NCBI GenBank assembly: GCA_034178815.1
Contig: JAXFQS010000001.1
Coordinates: forward strand, 1 to 11,696
Source: JAXFQS01 sp034178815
GTDB lineage: Bacteria > Verrucomicrobiota > Kiritimatiellia > RFP12 > DVOR01
DNA: 11,696 nucleotides
Direction: 5' to 3'
Within the stretch, counting starts at the first letter, position 1. Each line of letters opens with the position of its first letter. The position numbers and the translations under genes are program-made. Positions 1-6,667 of the stretch are shown here, piece by piece. The notes beneath the pieces are model-generated. The model made no database searches. It worked only from the letters and a program-made list of their open reading frames with translations, and had not been told where the DNA came from.

Positions 1-134
1 CCCTCCATCAACGCCTCTCGAACCACCCGTTCCCCCCAATCCCCCCCATTCCCCCAATGCGCCTCCGTGCCGAGCGCCAGAGACAACACCACCAGCGGAA
101 ACAGTATGACGATTGTCAGTAACATCCATTCCAT
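1..134 (-). CDS. N-terminal fragment of a probable small membrane protein (3' end beyond the window)
   Basis: An open frame starts at ATG (134-132) and stays open to the window edge, giving 44 codons that begin MEWMLLTIVILFPLVV. Residues 4-22 are a continuous hydrophobic stretch, as in a transmembrane segment or uncleaved signal anchor; a short Gly/Trp-rich stretch and a more charged part follow. An AGGTGG Shine-Dalgarno-like sequence (minus strand, 142-137) lies 2 nt before this ATG and 11 nt before a second in-frame ATG at 125, so the exact start is open. An in-frame TAG at 143-141 limits how far upstream the gene can begin. The gene is co-directional with dnaE but 405 bp beyond its stop, so it probably has its own promoter. 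I do not recognise the family and the truncation prevents assignment. That this is a real gene is inferred from the hydrophobic N-terminus, ribosome-binding signal and absence of stops. Confidence 0.5.
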   Translation of the reverse strand, partial: MEWMLLTIVILFPLVVLSLALGTEAHWGNGGDWGERVVREALME

Positions 135-539
135 CGCCACCTACTATCGCACACCCACCCCTATCCCGTCAACCCAAAACACACCACCGCCGCCAAAAGC
201 CTCGATTATTCGCTCCGACGGGCAAAGTCCACCCACCCAAAAGGCGCCTTCTCTTGGGGACACTGGGACAAGTGGGACGAGAGGGAACGCGCGTGGAAGT
301 TGAGCGGGACGCGGAGCGAGTGGGGATGTGTGTGGGAAGGTGGCGCGGAACTTAAAAGGGGGCGAGTTTGGCGACCGACGCAGGAGGGAGTCAACCCCGC
401 CCCGTGGGAGTGCAGAGGGCCCTCGGCCTTCTGCCCGCCGGAGGCAACACCCACCCCCGCGCCGCCACGGGGTCAGGTGGAACCTTTCCCGCCGCGTGGG
501 GGCAAGGCGGAGGGCGCGGGCAGGAGGGGGGCGGAGGGG
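135..539. other. Intergenic region between dnaE and the left-edge gene, with one repeat copy
   Basis: No convincing gene is present in this 405-bp stretch. It holds one copy of a structured repeat (400-472), described separately. The part just after the dnaE stop reads as a pyrimidine-rich, C-rich tract on the minus strand (roughly 541-515). That could suit Rho-dependent termination, but no hairpin followed by a T-run was seen. Four GGGA(C/A) words recur every 8-9 nt at 257, 265, 274 and 283, and a perfect 10-nt palindrome AAGGCGCCTT lies at 241-250. Short frames in this stretch have low-complexity, repeat-derived translations and were not called. Confidence 0.7.
400..472 (-). repeat. Single inverted copy of the structured intergenic repeat
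   Basis: On the minus strand this segment shares GGTGGGTGTTGC and CCCTCTGCACTCCC with the repeat units at 8131-8451, in the same order and at similar spacing. Between these words is a stem-loop with arms GCAGAAGGCC and GGCCCTCTGC and loop GAG (plus 412-434). This matches the stem-loop GCAAAGGGTC/GACCCTCTGC of the other copies. One pair has changed on both sides (T-A to C-G), one mismatch has become a pair, and one pair has become a mismatch. An outer 8-bp inverted repeat (400-407 with 465-472, CCCCGTGG/CCACGGGG) encloses the element and is not obvious in the other copies. The element lies about 70-140 bp after the dnaE stop. Relative to the flanking genes it has the opposite orientation to the 8131 copies. 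No T-run follows, so it is not a classical intrinsic terminator. Confidence 0.75.
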
Positions 540-3500
540 TTAGCGCCAGCGGCGGCGGGAGGTGAGCGGCTTGGGGAGGAAGTGGATGGTATCGGCGCCG
601 AGGGTTTGGAGGTAGGATTCGATGGATTGGGGGTCGGCGGCGAGGGAGAAGGTGTCGGCGGCGCGCACGAGGGTGGTCTCTTGGTCGTGGTGGACTTTGA
701 GGATGAGGGGGAGCGGGCCGGGCGATTGTTTGGCGAGCGTGGCAATCTGGCGGAGGCGCTCGGTGTCGCCGGCGGGAATGTCGATGAGGATGGCTTCGGC
801 GAGGGTGGCGGGGGCTTTGAGGAGGTGGCAGACGCTGTTGCAGATGATGCCAAGGCGGCCGTCGCGGACGGAGACGCGGCCTTCAATGAGCACGGGGGCG
901 TTGTCGGCGAGGTCGTCCTGGCATTGGGCGTAGCATTTTTCGAAGGCGAGGGCTTCGGCTTTGGCGGCGCCGTCGTCGAGGAAGAGGATGGCCCAAGGGT
1001 TTTTGGTCTTCTTGGAGAGGCGGCGGTCGACCTTGTCGAGGAGGGCGGCAAGGCGGACATCGTGGCCGTCGAGTTCGGGCGTGAGGTCGGAGAGGTGGTG
1101 GGTCTGGAAGGCTTTGACGAGGGTGCGAACTTTCTGCAGGGGGTGGCCGGAGAGGTAGATGCCGAGGTGTTCGCGTTCGTATCCGAGACGCTGCTGCTCT
1201 TCCCACCAGGGGAAGTCGGGCATCTCGGCGGGGGCGAGGGTCTGGTCGTCTTCGCCGAAGAGGGAGGATTGACCGGAGGCAGCTTCGGCGCGGAGCCGCG
1301 CACCCTCCGCCAGCGCCCAGTCAATGTTCTGGAAGATGCGGCAACGGTTGGGGTCGAGCGAGTCGAAGGCGCCGCACTTGGCAAGGGCTTCGAGCACGCG
1401 CTTGTTGGCGCCAGGGCCGGTGACGCGGGTGCAGTAGTCGACGAAGTCTTTGAAGGGCCCGCCCTTGAGGCGCTCGGCAACAATGTTCTCCCCCGCGAGC
1501 TCGCCCACGGATTTGATGCCGCCCAGCCCGAAGCGGATGCCCTTGCCTTCGGGTCGGAAACGCGCATAGGAGGCGTTGACATCGGGCGGGAGTATGGACA
1601 ACCCCATATCGTCGGCGGCCGCGACGAAGCCGGGAAGTTTCTCGAAGTTGCCGATTTCGGAGGAAATCTGCGCGGCCATAAACTCGGCGGGGTAGTGGGC
1701 CTTGAGGTAAGCGGTCTGGTAGGTGACAATGCCGTAGGCGGCGGCGTGGGCCTTGTTGAACCCGTAGCCGGCGAACTTCTCAATGGTGTCGAAGATTTCG
1801 CCGGCACGCTCGGGCGGAATGTTGTTCAGGCGCTGGCAGCCTTCGACAAACTTCTTCCGCTCTTTGACCATCACCTCGACCTTCTTCTTGCCCATCGCTC
1901 GGCGCAAGAGGTCGGCCTCGCCGAGGGTGTAGCCCGCCAAGATGTTGGCCGCGCGCTGGACTTGCTCTTGGTAGACGATAATGCCGTAGGTGGACTTGAG
2001 GGTGGCTTCGAGCAGCGGGTGGGGATACTCGATGGGCTGGGTGCCCTTTTTGCGGGCGATGAAGGTGGGGATTTGATCCATCGGGCCGGGGCGGTAGAGC
2101 GCCAGGATAGCGATGACATCTTCGATGCAGGTCGGGCCGAGGTCGACAAGAATCTTGCGCATACCGCCCGATTCGAGTTGGAAGACCCCCACCGTATCGG
2201 CCCGCTGGAAGAGGCGGTAGGTCGCTTCGTCGTCAAGCGGAATCTCGTCGAGGTCGATGCTCACGCCGTGGAGTTCCTTGACCAGGTCGACGGCCTCCTG
2301 CAGCACGGTGAGGGTCTTCAGGCCGAGGAAGTCCATCTTCAACAGGCCGCACTCCTCGACCGGCTCCTTGGCGTACTGCGTGACCGGCATCGGGTCGCCC
2401 GAGTCATCCTTCCCGCGCGAGAGGGGGACGAGGTCGAAGAGCGGCTGGTCGCCGATGACCACCCCCGCGGCGTGCATTCCCGTGGTGCGCACGAGGCCTT
2501 CGAGCACGGGGGCGTAGCGCATAATACGCTGCAGTTGCGGGTCGCTCTTGCAGGCGGCGGCGAACTCGGGATTCTCCTTCTGCGCCTTGTCGAGGGTCAT
2601 CTTGGGATCCTCGGGAATCATCTTGGAGTAGCGCATCGCGTCGGCAAGGGGAATGTCGAGCACGCGGGCGACATCGCTCACGACGGTCTTGGCGCCGAGT
2701 TGGCCGAAGGTGACGATTTGCGCGACGCGGTCTTTGCCGTACTTCTCGCGCACATACTCAATGGTCAGGCGGCGGCGCGACTGGCAGAAGTCAATATCGA
2801 AGTCGGGCGGCGAGATGCGGTCGGGGTTGAGGAAGCGCTCGAAGATGAGGTCGAAGCGCGTCGGGTCGAGGCGGGTAATGTTGAGCGAGTAGGCCACGAG
2901 CGAACCGGCGCCGGAGCCGCGTCCAGGGCCGACGGGGATGCCGTGGGAAAGGGAGTACTGCACGAAGTCCTGCACGACCAGGAAGTAGTTGATGAAACCG
3001 GTCTTCTCGATGACGCTGATTTCGTAGTCGAACTGCTTGACGAGGGCGCGTTCCTTCTCGGTCTGCGGGTGCTTCGGGTCGAAGCCGTAGCGGCGGCGGA
3101 GGCCTTCGTGGCCGAGGTGGACGAGGTACTCCTTGTCGGTGGCGAAGCCGGGCGGCAGGGGGAGGTTGGGGAAGTGGATTTTGTGGTGGTCTATCTCGGG
3201 GATGGAGGCGTGGCAGCGCTGGGCAATCTCCTCGGTGAGGTCGAAGGCGGCGGTCTCCTCGGGGAAGCGAAGTTCGAGTTCCTCGCGGGACTTGAAGTAG
3301 AACTCGTCGGAGCCGTAGCGCATCCGGTCGGGGTCGGAGAGGCGGTTGCCGGTCTGAATGCAGAGCATCACCTCGTGGGCCTCGGCGTGGTCGCGGTAAA
3401 GGTAGTGCACATCGTTGGTGACGACCGCCCGTAGACCCGTGCGGGCCATAATCCGGCGGATGCCGATGTTGACGGAGACCTGCTCGCAGATGCCGTGGTC

Positions 3501-4052
3501 TTGCATCTCAAGGAAGAAGTTCTCGTCGTCACCCGGGGCGCACCCCTCGTTGAAGATGGAGGCATATTCGAGGGCGACCTTCTCGGCGGCGTCCTCGCCC
3601 TCCTCAAGGATGGTTTTGGCGACTTCGCCGGCAAGGCAGGCGGAGAGGGCGATGAGACCGTGGTGGTACTTGCGCAGGTCGTTCTTGTCGACGCGGGGCT
3701 TAAAGTAGAAGCCGTCGAGTTGCGCGATACTGTTGAGCCGGCAGAGGTTCTTGTAGCCCTCATCGTTCTTCGCCAGCACAATCAAGTGGTGGGTCTTCTG
3801 CTTGGGGGTGCGGTCGGTGTGAGGGGTCTGGCCGTGGGTGACATAGAGTTCGCAGCCGATGATGGGGCGGATGCCGGCGGCCTTGCAGGTCTTGATGAAC
3901 TCGACGGTGCCGTACATCACCCCGTGGTCGGTCATCGCCAGCGAGGTCATCCCCAACTCCTTGGCCCGCTCCACGAGCGGCTTAATGTGGCACGCGCCGT
4001 CGAGCAGGGAGTATTTGGTGTGCACATGCAGATGCGCGAATGGGCCCGCCAT
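540..4052 (-). CDS. dnaE: DNA polymerase III alpha subunit (DnaE1 type, full length)
   Basis: Replicative polymerase catalytic subunit, 1170 residues against about 1160 in E. coli. The N-terminal PHP domain opens with HLHVHT (residues 7-12), followed by TDHG (41-44), GCEL (66-69) and NDVHY (213-217), so most metal-ligand positions look intact. The polymerase palm carries PDFDIDF (416-422), with D417 and D419 matching the first two catalytic aspartates and D574 in MDFLGL matching the third. Conserved blocks VGPGRGSGAGS (374-384), GVFQLES (622-628) and YGFNKAHAAAY (763-773) are present. A helix-hairpin-helix region lies near 868-900. QSSLF (928-932) fits the internal beta-clamp-binding motif. 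An OB-fold and a tau-binding-type C-terminus follow. The start is an ATG with a very strong ribosome-binding site, 4 nt after the LysM gene stop. It is the last gene of the operon-like group. The long open frame on the opposite strand is a GC-driven shadow. Confidence 0.98.
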   Translation of the reverse strand: MAGPFAHLHVHTKYSLLDGACHIKPLVERAKELGMTSLAMTDHGVMYGTVEFIKTCKAAGIRPIIGCELYVTHGQTPHTDRTPKQKTHHLIVLAKNDEGYKNLCRLNSIAQLDGFYFKPRVDKNDLRKYHHGLIALSACLAGEVAKTILEEGEDAAEKVALEYASIFNEGCAPGDDENFFLEMQDHGICEQVSVNIGIRRIMARTGLRAVVTNDVHYLYRDHAEAHEVMLCIQTGNRLSDPDRMRYGSDEFYFKSREELELRFPEETAAFDLTEEIAQRCHASIPEIDHHKIHFPNLPLPPGFATDKEYLVHLGHEGLRRRYGFDPKHPQTEKERALVKQFDYEISVIEKTGFINYFLVVQDFVQYSLSHGIPVGPGRGSGAGSLVAYSLNITRLDPTRFDLIFERFLNPDRISPPDFDIDFCQSRRRLTIEYVREKYGKDRVAQIVTFGQLGAKTVVSDVARVLDIPLADAMRYSKMIPEDPKMTLDKAQKENPEFAAACKSDPQLQRIMRYAPVLEGLVRTTGMHAAGVVIGDQPLFDLVPLSRGKDDSGDPMPVTQYAKEPVEECGLLKMDFLGLKTLTVLQEAVDLVKELHGVSIDLDEIPLDDEATYRLFQRADTVGVFQLESGGMRKILVDLGPTCIEDVIAILALYRPGPMDQIPTFIARKKGTQPIEYPHPLLEATLKSTYGIIVYQEQVQRAANILAGYTLGEADLLRRAMGKKKVEVMVKERKKFVEGCQRLNNIPPERAGEIFDTIEKFAGYGFNKAHAAAYGIVTYQTAYLKAHYPAEFMAAQISSEIGNFEKLPGFVAAADDMGLSILPPDVNASYARFRPEGKGIRFGLGGIKSVGELAGENIVAERLKGGPFKDFVDYCTRVTGPGANKRVLEALAKCGAFDSLDPNRCRIFQNIDWALAEGARLRAEAASGQSSLFGEDDQTLAPAEMPDFPWWEEQQRLGYEREHLGIYLSGHPLQKVRTLVKAFQTHHLSDLTPELDGHDVRLAALLDKVDRRLSKKTKNPWAILFLDDGAAKAEALAFEKCYAQCQDDLADNAPVLIEGRVSVRDGRLGIICNSVCHLLKAPATLAEAILIDIPAGDTERLRQIATLAKQSPGPLPLILKVHHDQETTLVRAADTFSLAADPQSIESYLQTLGADTIHFLPKPLTSRRRWR

Positions 4053-4056
4053 CGTC

Positions 4057-4067
4057 CTACCTCCTCC
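4057..4067 (-). promoter_or_regulatory. Strong ribosome-binding site for dnaE, inside the end of the LysM gene
   Basis: The minus strand reads GGAGGAGGTAG here, containing overlapping near-perfect anti-Shine-Dalgarno matches. The GAGGT core ends 7 nt before the dnaE ATG. The TAG of this string is the stop codon of the preceding LysM gene, so ribosomes finishing that gene end next to the dnaE start. This supports the dnaE start chosen and suggests translation coupled with, but stronger than, the upstream genes. Confidence 0.8.
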
Positions 4068-4881
4068 AAATCAGCCGCGCCTCGGCCAGTTCGTCGACGG
4101 AGGCGAAGGCCACCGCCTCGCGCCCCTTCGGGGTGTCAATCCAGAGCCGATTTCCCTGCCCGCCCGGCACGATGCGGTAGCTTTTGAAAAAGCGTCCGCC
4201 CAAGCGCAGCACGACCCGCTCTTCTTCGGGCGCGTCCCACGAGAAGGCGGGCCGCTCCGGCAGAATCAGTTTCTGCCCAAGCCGCAACTTCCTAGGATCC
4301 TTCAGGCCGTTGACGCGCATCAGCAAGGCCGTCGAGACGCCGCACCTGCCGGCGAGGCGGCCGGGCGTGTCGCCAGAAGAGACGGTCACTTCAACCTTCC
4401 CCTCGCCGGGCTTCGGGTCGAGCAACCAGGCGACATTGGCCTCGCCGGCGAGGCGTTCGGCGCGGGGGATGAAGGCGACCGGGAGCGTGGGCTCTTCGAG
4501 GAGCGCAAGCGCCCCCTTTCGTGCCGCCAGATGGTCTCCCTTCCGAAGCGCGGCGGCGACCGCTTCGAAGCGTGCGGCGAGCCCCGCCGGAAGGCTCGGC
4601 TCGGGCGGTGGCGCGGGTGGCGGTTCGGGCGATGGGCGAATCAAATCGGAGAGGCGCGCGCCCTTGAGCGGGTTCTCCTCCCGCGCCGCATCGACTTCGG
4701 CGGATGGGGTCTGCGGGGGCTCGTCGCCGCGCCCGAGGCGGTAGAGCAGCACCAGCCCCGAGACCGCCGGCAGCAGCAAGAGTGCCCAGAGAATCCAGAA
4801 CTTCAACCCCCCCGAACCCTGCGCGTCGAGGTAGGCATCGGTCTCCAGCCCGTAGTCCGAATAGCGACCGATTCCGCTCAT
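4057..4881 (-). CDS. Membrane-anchored LysM-domain protein with a YkuD-like C-terminal remnant
   Basis: A 274-residue protein, probably anchored in the inner membrane with its bulk in the periplasm. Residues 27-47 form one hydrophobic segment and no lipobox was seen. A charged and proline-rich linker follows (52-98, with PEPPPAPPPEP), then a short helical part (about 99-150) that could be TPR-like. A LysM peptidoglycan-binding domain spans about 163-208 (VSSGDTPGRLAGRCGVS, then NGLKDPRKLRLGQKLILP with its usual ending). The tail (209-274) has VVLRLGGRFFKSYRIVPG and TPKG, resembling the first strands of L,D-transpeptidase (YkuD) domains, but it stops before any HxxN or SHGC catalytic motif. 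So cell-wall binding is likely and enzymatic activity is not. The ATG start overlaps the ELM1-like gene stop by 4 nt, and dnaE begins 4 nt after this gene. The LysM call is firm; the tail interpretation is inference. Confidence 0.85.
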   Translation of the reverse strand: MSGIGRYSDYGLETDAYLDAQGSGGLKFWILWALLLLPAVSGLVLLYRLGRGDEPPQTPSAEVDAAREENPLKGARLSDLIRPSPEPPPAPPPEPSLPAGLAARFEAVAAALRKGDHLAARKGALALLEEPTLPVAFIPRAERLAGEANVAWLLDPKPGEGKVEVTVSSGDTPGRLAGRCGVSTALLMRVNGLKDPRKLRLGQKLILPERPAFSWDAPEEERVVLRLGGRFFKSYRIVPGGQGNRLWIDTPKGREAVAFASVDELAEARLIWRR

Positions 4882-5810
4882 TCCAGCCCCAGCAGTCTCC
4901 CGACCGCCGCGTAGATAGGCGCGAGGTCGACCTTACGGTTGGGCGCGTCCCCCTTGATGGACTTCCCGAAGATGCGCGCGTAGCCCCCCGCGCAGAGGTT
5001 CTCGACGAAGCGGCCGAACTTCCCGCCGTCGCCCGTGAAGTCGAGCAGAATCTCGACCCCAGCCGTGCCGCGCGTGACGGCTTCGCTGAGCATCCCCGTC
5101 GAGTCCGACGAGACCACCAACCGCTCGGCCAGGCTCACGAAAGCCGGGATGGGGTTGAACTGATTCATCGAGTAGAGCACCTGGTAGTCGAACGGCCAGG
5201 AGGCGACCGCGTGCTCGACCGCCATCGGCGTGCGCCGCGAAGTCGTCACCCACCGCTCCATCCCGACCGTCTCCGCGAAGAAGCGCTCGCAGGCCAGATT
5301 CGCCCACTCCCGAGTCATCTGCGCGACCGCGTTGGGCCCGCCGAGAATGAGCGCGGCGGCGGGCTTGGTCGGCTGGTGGCGGGCGAGAAACTCCGCCGTC
5401 TTCGCCTCGTACCACTCCGGCCGCGAGGGCGTCAGATTCACCGGCGTCTCAATCACATTCGCCCGCTTCGGCGGCGCGTCAAAGGCAGGCGAGACGATGC
5501 AATCGAAGTCGAGCCGCCACCCCCGCGGAAAGAGATTCGCCACCACCGGAATCCCCAGCCGCCGCGCCGCCCGCTTCCCCGCCAAGAAGGTGTTCGACCC
5601 CGTGCAAATCACCGCGTCAAAACGCCCCTCCGGCACCGTCGGCGCGAACGGCAGACCCAGGTGGTCGACCGCATAGCCCCACCCTTTCGCCCAGCGGCTT
5701 GGAAAGGTGAACCGCTGCAGCACCGCCTCCCCGCCCAAGCCCTCCGCCAGCGCCTTCGACTGGTTCTCGTGACCTGCCTTGCCGTCCGTAAAAACTAGAA
5801 ACCGTTTCAT
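4878..5810 (-). CDS. ELM1-like (DUF1022) family protein, possible GT-B-fold glycosyltransferase
   Basis: A 310-residue soluble protein of the ELM1 family, named after a plant mitochondrial fission factor but widespread in bacteria, where its biochemical role is not settled. The N-terminus LVFTDGKAGHENQ (5-17) is characteristic, as are GGPN (157-160), TTSRRTP (189-195) and FNPIPAFVSLAE followed by SSDSTGMLSEA (234-244), which resembles a nucleotide-sugar binding loop of GT-B enzymes. CTGSN at 69-73 is another conserved block. No signal peptide or membrane span is evident, so it is expected in the cytoplasm or at the inner face of the membrane. Bacterial relatives are often found near envelope genes, and the LysM gene next door is consistent with that. 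Its ATG overlaps the TGA of the EIIA-like gene (ATGA). A GGGAG ribosome-binding sequence lies about 8 nt upstream. Family assignment is confident; an enzymatic role is not established. Confidence 0.88.
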   Translation of the reverse strand: MKRFLVFTDGKAGHENQSKALAEGLGGEAVLQRFTFPSRWAKGWGYAVDHLGLPFAPTVPEGRFDAVICTGSNTFLAGKRAARRLGIPVVANLFPRGWRLDFDCIVSPAFDAPPKRANVIETPVNLTPSRPEWYEAKTAEFLARHQPTKPAAALILGGPNAVAQMTREWANLACERFFAETVGMERWVTTSRRTPMAVEHAVASWPFDYQVLYSMNQFNPIPAFVSLAERLVVSSDSTGMLSEAVTRGTAGVEILLDFTGDGGKFGRFVENLCAGGYARIFGKSIKGDAPNRKVDLAPIYAAVGRLLGLE

Positions 5811-6667
5811 CGCGCCAACTCCCTAAGCAACTCCTCCGCCCCCGTCACGCCAAGTCCCCCCAGCCGTTCGAACAAACCATCCACCCGCGCCTCAAACAAC
5901 GCCTCGCCCCCAATCGGCGCAATCCCCAGACACACCACCTTCGCAAAACTCCCGTCCGCCGCCCCGAACGCCACCCCCGGCCGGAACGATGCCGCCACCA
6001 CCACCGGACGCTTCGCCAACTCCGTCCGGCAATGCGGCAGGGCAAACCCTCCCTCCAGCCCCGAGGGCGCCATCGCCTCCTGCCGACGCACCGCCTCCGC
6101 TACCTCCTCCGGACGCTCCAAAGCCCCCGTCTTCACCGCCAAACGCATCAACCGGTTCAACGCCTCCCGCCGCGTCGTGACCTCCACCCCAAGCGCCACA
6201 CCGTCCACCAACGGCACCCCCTCCGGCGGCGGCAGATGCGCCAGATAGGCCGCCATTCCCTCCTCCGCCTGCGCCGAGAGCAACCCCTCCGGACGCGCCA
6301 GACGCCCCCGCAACTCCTCCACCAGCGCCGCCTCCTCCCCGCCCGAGACCAGCACCACCAGCGCCCGCGCCCCATGCCCCTCCAGCCGACGGCGGAAGAG
6401 CCCCGCCGCCACCACCGGACGCGCCAGACCTTCCACCCGAGCCGTCGCCAAAACCACCCCGCGCCGCACCATCCGCGCCTGCGCCTGCAACCCCCTGAGC
6501 AGCGTCGTACGCTCCCGCACCACACCCGCATCCTCTATCAAATCCACCAACTCAGCCCACCCCGACGCAATCGACTCCGAGAGCAGCCGCGGCGCATAAA
6601 TCCCCCACGGGACAATCTCCTCCAGATGCCACGCGCGCCGAATCTTCCCAAACCCGAACAGCCTCAC
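5807..6667 (-). CDS. Double PTS EIIA-like protein: degenerate N-terminal domain plus intact type-2 EIIA domain
   Basis: 286 residues. The C-terminal part (about 163-284) is a PTS EIIA type-2 (fructose/mannitol/Ntr) domain. GGFALPHCRTE (206-216) holds the phosphorylatable histidine H212, and KRPVVVAASFRPGVAF follows, as is typical. The N-terminal part (about 36-130) aligns to it in the same order: GVVLATARVEG (70-80) matches GFALPHCRTE, with T75 in place of H212, and RPVVAAGLFRRRL matches RPVVVAASFRPGV. This looks like an internal duplication in which the first copy lost the active site. No EIIB/EIIC, HPr or EI gene is in the window, so sugar transport is not implied; a regulatory EIIA role (as for EIIA-Ntr) is more likely. 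The GTG start overlaps the ClC gene TGA by 4 nt, with an AAGGGGGG sequence upstream. The stop overlaps the next ATG by 4 nt. Codons are strongly G-ending, unlike dnaE. Confidence 0.85.
   Translation of the reverse strand: MRLFGFGKIRRAWHLEEIVPWGIYAPRLLSESIASGWAELVDLIEDAGVVRERTTLLRGLQAQARMVRRGVVLATARVEGLARPVVAAGLFRRRLEGHGARALVVLVSGGEEAALVEELRGRLARPEGLLSAQAEEGMAAYLAHLPPPEGVPLVDGVALGVEVTTRREALNRLMRLAVKTGALERPEEVAEAVRRQEAMAPSGLEGGFALPHCRTELAKRPVVVAASFRPGVAFGAADGSFAKVVCLGIAPIGGEALFEARVDGLFERLGGLGVTGAEELLRELAR

Noticed and set aside
143..172. A TTGACG / GATAGT pair (18-nt spacing) upstream of the left-edge gene, minus strand
   Set aside because: It resembles a sigma-70 promoter, but the -10 would sit within about 10 nt of the ATG and leave no room for the Shine-Dalgarno-like AGGTGG in the transcript. 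Both readings cannot hold for the same start, and the match is only moderate.
412..434. Intrinsic terminator for dnaE
   Set aside because: The hairpin is good, but on the minus strand it is followed by ACTCCCACGGGG, not a T-run, and the same hairpin occurs in other contexts as part of the repeat.
300..3434. A 1044-codon open frame on the plus strand, opposite dnaE
   Set aside because: It is antisense to an unmistakable dnaE. The translation is dominated by Gly, Glu, Val and Ala with no domain-like sequence, as expected when the sense strand has GC-rich third positions that remove stop codons.
5807..6667. Component of a sugar PTS permease
   Set aside because: No EIIB or EIIC domain, HPr or EI lies nearby, and the neighbours are ClC, ELM1-like, LysM and dnaE. 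A regulatory EIIA is a better reading.
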